This document shows, one piece after another, positions 1 to 5,623 of a stretch of 9,480 bases of DNA. This DNA is from Dehalococcoidia bacterium (GTDB lineage Bacteria > Chloroflexota > Dehalococcoidia > Dehalococcoidales > JAUWZL01): the NCBI GenBank assembly GCA_030615305.1, contig JAUWZL010000023.1, positions 1-9,480 on the forward strand. The letters are read 5' to 3'. Under the pieces are notes generated by a model. The model did no database searches, had not been told where the DNA came from, and saw only the letters and a list, made by a program, of their open reading frames with translations. Both the position numbers and the translations under genes were made by a program. Positions within the stretch are counted from its first letter, which is position 1, and every line of letters starts with the position of its first letter.

Positions 1-1074
1 CTGCTCGATTATTTCCCTGACGACTTCTTGCTGTTCATTGACGAATCGCATATGACCCTGCCCCAGGTTCGTGGTATGTATCATGGCGACCGCTCCCGCA
101 AGGAAACACTGGTGGAATACGGCTTTCGTTTGCCCTCAGCGCTGGATAATCGCCCGCTGAACTTCACCGAGTTTGAGCAGCGCATTGAGCAGGTTGTCTA
201 CACCTCAGCCACACCGGCCGATTATGAATACAAGCATAGTCAGCAGGTAGTGGAGCAATTAGTCAGGCCTACCGGTCTTCTTGAGCCTACCGTTGAGGTT
301 AAGCCAACCAGAGGACAGATTGATGACCTCCTTGACCAGATTAAGACCCGGGTTGACAAAGGTGAGCGCTGCCTGGTAACCACTCTGACCAAGCGGATGG
401 CTGAAGAACTGGCTGACTATCTAATTGAGATGGGGATAAAGACCCATTACCTTCACTCTGAGATTGAGACCCTGGAGAGGGTGGAGATACTGCGCGACCT
501 CCGCCTTGGAGTCTACGATGTAGTAGTCGGCATAAACCTGCTTCGGGAGGGGCTTGACCTGCCTGAGGTCAGCCTGGTGGCTATTCTGGATGCCGATAAA
601 GAAGGCTACTTGAGGTCGGAGGGGGCGTTAATTCAGACCATGGGACGAGCCTCCCGCCACATAGACGGGCACGTTATCATGTATGCCGATACGACAACTA
701 ATTCCATGGCGGCAGCAATTGCCGAGACCCAGCGCCGCCGCCGGATTCAGGAAGCCTACAACCGTGAGCACAATATTACCCCCCAGGGGATAAGGAAGGC
801 GATTAGAGATATCACCGAACGGGTGAAGGCGGTAGCTGAAACCCGTGCTCCCTATGTGGTCGCCCCGATTGCTAAAGAAGATATAACTCGTCTGATTAAA
901 GAGCTGGAGTCGCAGATGAAGATAGCTGCCAGAAACCTCGAGTTTGAAAAGGCAGCCCTACTCCGCGACCGTATAATTGAGTTGCGCAAGAATTTGGCTG
1001 AGGATTTGGTAACCTCACCCTCTATATCCCCCTCTCCTTTGGATTTGGGTAAGGAGAGGGGGAAAAGACTTTAG
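1..1074 (+). CDS. uvrB: UvrABC excision nuclease subunit B, C-terminal part (5' end outside window)
   Basis: UvrB is the damage-verifying helicase-fold subunit of nucleotide excision repair: UvrA loads it on DNA and it then recruits UvrC. The frame is open from base 1, so the gene starts upstream; 357 codons are present. Visible in order: helicase motif II as DESH (codons 14-17), motif III as TSATPADYE (codons 68-76), the second RecA-like domain with the [14 protein letters not shown] stretch (codons 177-190) and motif VI around QTMGRASR (codons 212-219), and a C-terminal UVR motif (about codons 293-331) that binds UvrC. Walker A and the beta-hairpin lie outside the window. Two oddities. The usual SERSLIQ before motif VI reads SEGALIQ. 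After the UVR helices there is a Ser/Pro-rich tail of about 23 codons whose DNA is part of a palindromic repeat, so the natural C-terminus has probably been replaced or extended. Identification is secure. Confidence 0.97.
   Translation: MLDYFPDDFLLFIDESHMTLPQVRGMYHGDRSRKETLVEYGFRLPSALDNRPLNFTEFEQRIEQVVYTSATPADYEYKHSQQVVEQLVRPTGLLEPTVEVKPTRGQIDDLLDQIKTRVDKGERCLVTTLTKRMAEELADYLIEMGIKTHYLHSEIETLERVEILRDLRLGVYDVVVGINLLREGLDLPEVSLVAILDADKEGYLRSEGALIQTMGRASRHIDGHVIMYADTTTNSMAAAIAETQRRRRIQEAYNREHNITPQGIRKAIRDITERVKAVAETRAPYVVAPIAKEDITRLIKELESQMKIAARNLEFEKAALLRDRIIELRKNLAEDLVTSPSISPSPLDLGKERGKRL
1028..1062. repeat. Perfect 12-bp inverted repeat inside the uvrB 3' end
   Basis: The left arm CCCCCTCTCCTT (1028-1039) is exactly complementary to the right arm AAGGAGAGGGGG (1051-1062), with an 11-nt loop. 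It lies wholly within the last codons of uvrB. The left arm matches 10 of 12 bases of the arm at 1106-1117, so the two look like members of one palindromic repeat family, of the short intergenic MITE/REP type. Part of it is translated as the UvrB tail. Confidence 0.85.
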
Positions 1075-1095
1075 AGAGGGGCGGAGCCCCTCTCT
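1073..1095. repeat. Perfect 10-bp hairpin on the uvrB stop codon, possible transcript end
   Basis: The arms AGAGAGGGGC (1073-1082) and GCCCCTCTCT (1086-1095) pair perfectly around a 3-nt GGA loop. The uvrB TAG stop (1072-1074) overlaps the stem base. The GC-rich stem should be stable in RNA and could end or protect the uvrB transcript. No T-run follows (the next bases are TACAAATACT), so a classical intrinsic terminator is not supported; the repeat label is safer. Confidence 0.7.
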
Positions 1096-1105
1096 TACAA
1101 ATACT

Positions 1106-1131
1106 CCCCCTTCCCTTGTAAGGGAAGGGGG
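1106..1131. repeat. Perfect 12-bp inverted repeat, second member of the C/G-rich palindrome family
   Basis: The arms CCCCCTTCCCTT (1106-1117) and AAGGGAAGGGGG (1120-1131) are exact complements with only GT between them, so a few central pairs must open in an RNA hairpin. It is followed by TCAGGGGGATAGG, which restates the G-run. The layout (C-run, palindrome, G-run, TCA, G-run) resembles short dispersed palindromic repeats of some bacterial genomes. It sits between uvrB and the next small gene. Confidence 0.8.
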
Positions 1132-1173
1132 TCAGGGGGATAGGTTGTTAAACAATACCCTCTAAGAGAAGAG

Positions 1174-1332
1174 ATGAACAACAAAGGGTCAGAAATAGAA
1201 ACAAGGCAAGAACGCCGCGAAAGGAAACTCAAGAAAAAGCGAGAGCGGATGCCCGAGCACGGGCGAAGCTTAGCCAGAGTATATATGGATGCCATCCTCA
1301 AGCGATTTAAGCGCCACCGGGTTGACAAATAG
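1174..1332 (+). CDS. Small very basic protein, 52 aa, unknown function
   Basis: I do not recognise a named family. The ATG at 1174 follows a purine-rich stretch (AAGAGAAGAG), a weak ribosome site. The 52-residue product has 19 Lys/Arg against 8 Asp/Glu. The N-terminal half (about residues 11-25) is almost all Arg, Lys, Glu and Gln and probably helical. A second block (residues 30-47) begins GRSLARVY and continues MDAILKRFKR, which looks amphipathic. That block recurs in a decayed copy 3' of the next gene (1958-2008) at 12 of 17 residues, with many synonymous changes, which is the best evidence that this is a translated gene. The charge suggests RNA, ribosome or DNA binding, but this is only inference. 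It lies 99 bp after uvrB and 48 bp before the methyltransferase-like gene on the same strand. A 77-codon frame on the opposite strand over the same DNA has no family features and is taken as its shadow. Confidence 0.7.
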   Translation: MNNKGSEIETRQERRERKLKKKRERMPEHGRSLARVYMDAILKRFKRHRVDK

Positions 1333-1361
1333 TGGAAAAGGTGTAAAAGAAGCCACTATTT
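1327..1361 (+). promoter_or_regulatory. 9-bp inverted repeat between the basic-protein gene and the methyltransferase-like gene
   Basis: AAATAGTGG (1327-1335) and CCACTATTT (1353-1361) are exact complements across a 17-nt purine-rich loop. The left arm contains the TAG stop of the basic-protein gene and the right arm ends just before the purine-rich ribosome site of the next gene (AAAGGCGGG, 1365-1373). It could be a processing or attenuation hairpin, or chance. No T-run follows, so it is not called a terminator. Confidence 0.4.
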
Positions 1362-1380
1362 AGTAAAGGCGGGAAATAAT

Positions 1381-1926
1381 ATGGATGTGGCGTGGTATTT
1401 CAGGCTCTTCTATATACCCATATTAAGTTTCGGTATCAGCTGGCTTCTCACTCTGATTATAAAGCCAAAGAGAATGACCAGTGCTGGGCCTGGCAAGCCA
1501 TGGCTAATAGGCAGTATGGCAAGCCTCATTGTATTCATCGTATTGCTGTGGTTTGTCCCATTCAGTATTAATCTGGCTTTCTGGATTGGGCTTGGTATTA
1601 TTATTTTCGGACAGGTGGTCTTTGCTCTGGGCTTCATCGCCATGAGAGAGTATCCAGAGAGAAAGCAAGCTGTTGTCGATTGGGGTATTTACAGGGTCAG
1701 CCGACACTCCCATATCATGGCAGGTAGTATCACCACTCTCGGCGTGATTGTCATGGGATGGAACACAGGCTCAATTATGTATATCATTTTATGGGTTTAC
1801 TTTGTTTTAGACATTATTCTGAGTCATTTTGGTCTTCTAAGTGAGGAAAAAATAAATATAGAGAAATTTGGCCAAGAGTATGCGGACTATATGAAAAGGG
1901 TGCCCCGATACTTTTTAATAAAGTAG
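1381..1926 (+). CDS. Isoprenylcysteine carboxyl methyltransferase / phospholipid methyltransferase-like membrane protein
   Basis: This 181-residue integral membrane protein has four hydrophobic stretches, about residues 6-27, 42-61, 66-88 and 112-150, the last long enough to be a helical hairpin. The C-terminal half fits the ICMT/PEMT-like superfamily: GIYRVSRHSHIMAG (102-115) sits where members have G-x-Y-x-x-x-R-H-P-x-Y, and the end carries the typical EE pair (155-156), then EKFGQEYADYMKRVPRYF (161-178). Family members transfer a methyl group from S-adenosylmethionine to lipidic or isoprenyl substrates at the membrane. The bacterial substrate cannot be read from sequence. Notably the usual RHP is RHS here and the following Tyr is His, so activity or substrate may differ. 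The ATG at 1381 has AAAGGCGGG 7 nt upstream, a fair ribosome site. It is probably co-transcribed with the small basic-protein gene. An NnrU-like or DUF1295-like relative is the main alternative. Confidence 0.8.
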   Translation: MDVAWYFRLFYIPILSFGISWLLTLIIKPKRMTSAGPGKPWLIGSMASLIVFIVLLWFVPFSINLAFWIGLGIIIFGQVVFALGFIAMREYPERKQAVVDWGIYRVSRHSHIMAGSITTLGVIVMGWNTGSIMYIILWVYFVLDIILSHFGLLSEEKINIEKFGQEYADYMKRVPRYFLIK

Positions 1927-1931
1927 TAACT

Positions 1932-2020
1932 GTGGCGGAAAGGAGGCAAATATTTGTGGGAGAAGCCTGGTCAGAATATATACGGATGCTATTCTGAAGA
2001 GGTTGAGGGGTGGGAAGTGA
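1932..2020 (+). pseudogene. Decayed second copy of the small basic-protein gene
   Basis: Bases 1958-2008 match 1261-1311 at 38 of 51 positions and translate to GRSLVRIY then TDAILKRLR, matching 12 of 17 residues of the 52-aa protein; the copy ends GGK and a TGA (2018-2020). Of 11 changed codons, 6 are synonymous and the other 5 conservative or mild, so the copies diverged largely as coding sequence. No ATG, GTG or TTG precedes the block in its frame. A GTG at 1932 in another frame gives VAERRQ, resembling the Arg/Glu-rich N-terminus, so an internal deletion plus frameshift is likely. An AGGAGG at 1941-1946 could also serve a TTG at 1954, in a third frame, giving an unrelated 28-residue peptide. 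I favour a remnant over a working gene. Confidence 0.6.
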
Positions 2021-2044
2021 GTTTGTTGTATAAAAGGTAGAGAT

Positions 2045-2152
2045 ATGAATAAAGACAATGAAATAGGAGATTATTTATTTGACACACCAACCAAGGGGAC
2101 TACTATATGCCAATATCTTCGTCCGTATCAATCTATAAAGGGGCCTAGTTGA
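2045..2152 (+). CDS. Possible 35-aa peptide gene, doubtful
   Basis: ATG at 2045 follows AAAAGGTAGAGAT, a passable ribosome site, and gives a 35-residue frame ending TGA at 2150-2152. Its composition (acidic start, aromatic middle, no membrane segment) matches nothing I know. It runs into the 3' end of the convergent PIN-fold gene by 25 bp. Together with the decayed copy just upstream, it is all that lies between the methyltransferase-like gene and the toxin-antitoxin cassette. It may be chance or a remnant of a lost gene. Confidence 0.2.
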   Translation: MNKDNEIGDYLFDTPTKGTTICQYLRPYQSIKGPS

Positions 2153-2694
2153 TTATTGGAAGGTAACTTGCGTTTTACTCTGGGTTTCCTCGTCAATGGT
2201 TGCCGTTGTTTTAATGGGATGGATGGGTCTTCAAATGGAAGCCTCAGTGTATATTTACTTTGTTCCAATAGTTCACCAGCTGTTTTGAAATTGCATCCAC
2301 TGGGGTGGACAACAGCCTCTCCACTATCAGTGGCAAAATGTGCTGACCATCTATGATGCTGTGCTAGTATGCAACCGAGAAGACGCAATGTTGATTGTCC
2401 TGGCTTACCAACTCTGATTACTCTCCCTCCATGATAATACATTTCCGAGTAAAAAGAATACCTCGTCTTTGCATCTCTATGCTTATCATGGTTGACTAGG
2501 ATGTAATTATGTCTCCTTGCCCATATTAAATATTTCGTATCATCATTGGGAATATCATGCCAAGTAGCATGAGTTGCCTTTAATCCCACTTTCCGCAACA
2601 AAAATACCAACTCAGGGTCGATATCTGAGTCAATTAAGAAGCGCTCTGAATTAAGCGGTAGCGGCTGCGGCTTGTCTATCGAGATATCGTTCAT
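2128..2694 (-). CDS. DUF5615-like PIN-fold protein, probable toxin of a type II pair
   Basis: This 188-residue protein begins, after a short leader, with FLIDSDIDPELVFLLRKVGL (19-38), followed by a DIPNDD stretch (47-52) and ILVNHDKHRD (65-74). That is the order in DUF5615 PIN-like proteins: an early Asp, a middle Asp pair and a D-x-x-x-D/HD near strand 4, forming the acidic metal site of a presumed ribonuclease. Such proteins pair with DUF433 antitoxins, and one is encoded directly upstream. The ATG at 2694 lies inside the antitoxin gene (44-nt overlap). No later start precedes the PIN core and no strong ribosome site is visible, so translational coupling is likely. It is longer than the roughly 110-120 residues usual for the family: residues about 75-145 form an unfamiliar continuation with His, Trp and Cys residues, and 160-180 are basic and proline-rich. 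Target RNA and toxicity are inferred. Confidence 0.72.
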   Translation of the reverse strand: MNDISIDKPQPLPLNSERFLIDSDIDPELVFLLRKVGLKATHATWHDIPNDDTKYLIWARRHNYILVNHDKHRDAKTRYSFYSEMYYHGGRVIRVGKPGQSTLRLLGCILAQHHRWSAHFATDSGEAVVHPSGCNFKTAGELLEQSKYTLRLPFEDPSIPLKQRQPLTRKPRVKRKLPSNNQLGPFID

Positions 2695-3319
2695 ACTCGA
2701 TTGCTTTGTCGATTTTCTCAGGTGGGATACGTCGATAAAGCTTTTTCAACTCACTAATATCGTGATTGACGAGTAATGTAGCTATAGTTGCAGTCGGAAT
2801 CCTTGTGTCTCTTATCACGGGTTCTCCCCCCATGACTTCTGGTTTGACTTGAACATAGTTACGGAACTGCGGGGGGACGATGATGGATGCTTCTTCGTCT
2901 ATTTCCCGTAACTCTTCGAAAAGGTCACCAAAAAGCGTTTCCATTACCTTTTGACCCAACTTAGTAGCATCCGTAATTTCCCACTCATCCGGTCTATCTA
3001 CATAGATACGGTTTCCAACGACGTAGACCGTTTCATTGGCCCATCCCCTATCAGGAGGCCCAAGTCGTTCGTACATATGACGTAATGCTTTTGCGGCAGA
3101 GTCGAAGTCTAGGTGTCTATCTCGCAATGCCTTAATAATGCGAACTAGTGTCAGGTCAGAATAAGAGTACCCTTCATCTGCCACCAAACCGCCCTCAACT
3201 AGTTCTAGAGATGGGCGTATTATTCCCCTTCTTCGCCATTCATAAAGGGTGGAAAGAGGAATGCGAGCTAAACGAGAGACTTGTGCTGTTGAATAAAAAC
3301 CTTGCCATTCAGCAGACAT
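2651..3319 (-). CDS. MerR-like HTH plus DUF433 protein, probable antitoxin and autorepressor
   Basis: This 222-residue protein has two recognisable ends. Residues about 8-85 form a MerR-like winged-helix: FYSTAQVSRLARIP, then STLYEWRRRGIIRPS, then GYSYSDLTLVRIIKALR. Residues about 155-213 match DUF433: VQVKPEVMGGEPVIRDTRIP followed by a helical part ending IDKAIEYERYL. The middle (about 95-145) is acidic and unassigned. DUF433 proteins are the usual partners of DUF5615 PIN-like toxins, and the HTH end suggests it represses its own operon. I chose the ATG at 3319 because a perfect AGGAGG lies 7 nt upstream; ATGs at 3337 and 3349 lack such a site. The gene starts 32 nt after ftsK ends, on the same strand, so it could be read from the ftsK transcript as well as from a promoter of its own, which I could not identify. 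Confidence 0.8.
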   Translation of the reverse strand: MSAEWQGFYSTAQVSRLARIPLSTLYEWRRRGIIRPSLELVEGGLVADEGYSYSDLTLVRIIKALRDRHLDFDSAAKALRHMYERLGPPDRGWANETVYVVGNRIYVDRPDEWEITDATKLGQKVMETLFGDLFEELREIDEEASIIVPPQFRNYVQVKPEVMGGEPVIRDTRIPTATIATLLVNHDISELKKLYRRIPPEKIDKAIEYERYLDRQAAAATA

Positions 3320-3326
3320 AAGGAAT

Positions 3327-3332
3327 CCTCCT
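3327..3332 (-). promoter_or_regulatory. Consensus Shine-Dalgarno that fixes the HTH-DUF433 start
   Basis: CCTCCT on the plus strand reads AGGAGG on the coding strand, 7 nt before the ATG at 3319. It is the strongest ribosome site in the minus-strand run and argues against the two upstream in-frame ATGs. It implies higher translation of the antitoxin than of the coupled toxin gene. Confidence 0.8.
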
Positions 3333-3351
3333 TGCATTACTCGAACCAACC

Positions 3352-5613
3352 TTAACCAGACTGCCCTTCCCCTTTGGCGCCCTCCTCCTCAAGCTGCTCC
3401 ATAATGCGGGCGGCTCTGGGGTAACCGATACGCAAACGCCGTTGCAGGTAAGAGGTGGAAATGTGTTTATGCTCCTGTGCCAGTTGCCTGGCTGCTGCCA
3501 AGAGCGGGTCTTCAGGGAAGCCCCCTTTTCGGGCAGTAGTTGGTGCTAGGACAAGCTCCTCAACCTTTGGTTGAGCTGCCTCTTCCATTCGCTGGCTCCC
3601 CCAGAAATAGACAAGCCTCTCTGTCTCGGCATCGGAGACAAAGCATCCCTGGAGGCGTTTAGGCTTGGCCGCCTCAGTGGGCATATAGAGCATATCTCCT
3701 CTACCCAGCAGCTTTTCAGCACCGCCCATGTCAAGAATGGTGCGTGAATCGACCTGAGAGGTAACAGCAAAGCTAATTCGGGTGGGGAAGTTAGCCTTGA
3801 TTAAGCCGGTGACCACATCTACTGATGGACGCTGGGTGGCCACGACAAGATGAATACCAGTAGCTCGAGCCAGCTGGGCTAATCGGCATAGGATATGCTC
3901 CACCTCGTCAAAGCCAGCCATCATCAAATCAGCCAGTTCGTCAATGATTAGTATCAGGTAGGGAAACCTCTCATCACCCTGCTTATTCCTATTGAAGCCC
4001 TCAATGTTACGGGCACCGGTTTTAGCCAGTTCTTGATACCGCCTATTCATTTCCTGGTTGAGCCAGCGCAATGTGCCCAGGGCTTTATCGGTATCAACTA
4101 TGACCGGGGTAGCCAGGTGGGGTATGCTATTGAATGGGGTCAGCTCTACCCGCTTAGGGTCGACCATAATAAACTGAACTTCACTAGGAGCATTATACAG
4201 TAATAGGCAACAGATAATGGCATTAAGGCAAACGGTCTTGCCACTGCCGGTGGCCCCAGCGATAAGTAGATGCGGCATTCTGGACAGGTCGGCAGCTATC
4301 GCCTCGCCACCAGCACCCTTGCCTAGCGCCAGACTTAGCTTAGACCTAGCCTCTATCTTCTGGAAAGCGCTAGTCTCTATCACCCCCCGCAGACTAACCA
4401 AACTTAAAATTGTATTGGGCACTTCAATGCCGACCAGCGGCTTACCGGGCACCGGGGCTTCAATCCTAATACTGGGCGCCGCCAGGGCAAGAGCCAAGTC
4501 ATTAGCCAGTGAGGTGATTCGCTCCACCTTAACCCTAGTCCGAGATACCTCCTTCCGTGTTATCGCAATGTTGCCGTCTGCATCTCTTTCCTTTACCTCT
4601 CTCACCTTCCGGTCCCAGCCGGGCTCAACGCCAAACTGGGTAACCGTCGGCCCAGCGTTTATCTGGACTACCTTTGCCTCAACACCATAGCTAGCTAGAG
4701 CTTCCTCAATTATCTTGGCTCTCTGGATATTGTCAGCCTGCCCGAACTCAACCTCGGTAGACTTGTCCAGAATGTCAATTGGCGGCAACCGCCAGCCATC
4801 AACGGTAATCAAAGATGGCGACTCACCGTATTTCTTCCATACCTCCTGTGCCACCTGCTTCAGGTCCCACTGCGCACTAGTGGCATCAAGCGCTGTAGTT
4901 GCCGCTGCCTTAACCGGGATTTCAGGGGGCACCAGGACCGGTGGTGGGATTATCTTCTTGGCTTGGGCTTCTTCAGTCGGGGTCGGCCTATAGCTTGGTG
5001 GGCGAAGAGGTGGCTCAAGTTCTTCCCGGCCAGGTCTGGTGGGAGGAGACGGCATCCTAAACAGATTAGCTAGCCATAAAGTTGACCTTTTAACAGAGCC
5101 CCAGCAGGCCCTGGGGGCTACTAAAATAACACCCAAAACAACCAACCCCAGTACCCTGAGAACCCCGATTAGCCCCTGGTCGCCAATGATGTTCTGGCCA
5201 AAACTACCGCCCAGGTCAAAAAGGGCCAGTATGCCCCAGAAAGCAAAGAAAAAGGCAGCCGCACCCAGCCACTTGTTCCACTGATACAGCTTCCAGCGGG
5301 TTATAAAAGCTGATAACTGCCTGCGGAATATTATGCTAACTATAATGATAATGGCTATGGCGATAAGGACTAGTCCCCAGCCAAGAAGACCTATAGTGCT
5401 TTCAGAAACCTCTGTAGCCCATGAAGAAATTGCTTCCCACTGCCAGAAGAGTACTGCCAGGATAAGGACTAGCAGTATTGAGCGCCGCACCCACGGTGAT
5501 ATCAAAAAGCGAAATAATCCGCCCAGCGCCAGCTTCTTCTCAGGCTTTACTCTGGCTTTATCACCACCAGCCCTGAACTTAGCCTTTTTCTTGTTATCAG
5601 CCTTCTTAGCCAT
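3352..5613 (-). CDS. ftsK: DNA translocase FtsK/SpoIIIE
   Basis: FtsK is a septum-anchored hexameric motor that pumps chromosome ends to the daughter cells during division. The 753 residues show a basic N-terminus, four hydrophobic helices (about 45-57, 75-96, 114-132, 148-166), a proline-rich linker (about 187-232), the alpha domain (about 250-330), and the RecA-like beta motor with Walker A GATGSGKT (453-460), Walker B LILIIDELAD (553-562) and the ATQRPSVDVVTGLIK stretch (592-606). It ends with a gamma winged-helix domain (about 698-745) that would read polarity sequences such as KOPS. An extra charged segment (about 333-360) separates GPTVTQFGVEPG from VKVERITSLANDLALAL, which are nearly adjacent in E. 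coli and Bacillus proteins; I recall similar inserts in Chloroflexi. The linker is short, as in SpoIIIE/SftA-type proteins. The ATG at 5613 follows the RNase J stop by 10 nt, with only a weak GAAGG upstream, so coupling is likely. Confidence 0.96.
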   Translation of the reverse strand: MAKKADNKKKAKFRAGGDKARVKPEKKLALGGLFRFLISPWVRRSILLVLILAVLFWQWEAISSWATEVSESTIGLLGWGLVLIAIAIIIIVSIIFRRQLSAFITRWKLYQWNKWLGAAAFFFAFWGILALFDLGGSFGQNIIGDQGLIGVLRVLGLVVLGVILVAPRACWGSVKRSTLWLANLFRMPSPPTRPGREELEPPLRPPSYRPTPTEEAQAKKIIPPPVLVPPEIPVKAAATTALDATSAQWDLKQVAQEVWKKYGESPSLITVDGWRLPPIDILDKSTEVEFGQADNIQRAKIIEEALASYGVEAKVVQINAGPTVTQFGVEPGWDRKVREVKERDADGNIAITRKEVSRTRVKVERITSLANDLALALAAPSIRIEAPVPGKPLVGIEVPNTILSLVSLRGVIETSAFQKIEARSKLSLALGKGAGGEAIAADLSRMPHLLIAGATGSGKTVCLNAIICCLLLYNAPSEVQFIMVDPKRVELTPFNSIPHLATPVIVDTDKALGTLRWLNQEMNRRYQELAKTGARNIEGFNRNKQGDERFPYLILIIDELADLMMAGFDEVEHILCRLAQLARATGIHLVVATQRPSVDVVTGLIKANFPTRISFAVTSQVDSRTILDMGGAEKLLGRGDMLYMPTEAAKPKRLQGCFVSDAETERLVYFWGSQRMEEAAQPKVEELVLAPTTARKGGFPEDPLLAAARQLAQEHKHISTSYLQRRLRIGYPRAARIMEQLEEEGAKGEGQSG

Positions 5614-5623
5614 AGAATACCAG

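Noticed and set aside
1073..1110. Intrinsic terminator after uvrB
   Set aside because: The hairpin is strong but no T-run follows it, so it is listed as an inverted repeat with possible transcript-end function only.
1028..1131. CRISPR array or attachment site
   Set aside because: The repeats are palindromes of differing sequence with no regular spacers, and no cas, integrase or tRNA gene is nearby.
1095..1328. 77-codon frame on the minus strand
   Set aside because: It runs antisense through the palindromic repeats and the better supported 52-aa basic gene, and its Arg/Ser/Leu-rich product has no family features.
3320..3349. Earlier in-frame ATGs (3349, 3337) for the HTH-DUF433 gene
   Set aside because: The AGGAGG at 3327-3332 lies between them and the ATG at 3319 with ideal spacing, and the added residues are encoded by that ribosome site itself.
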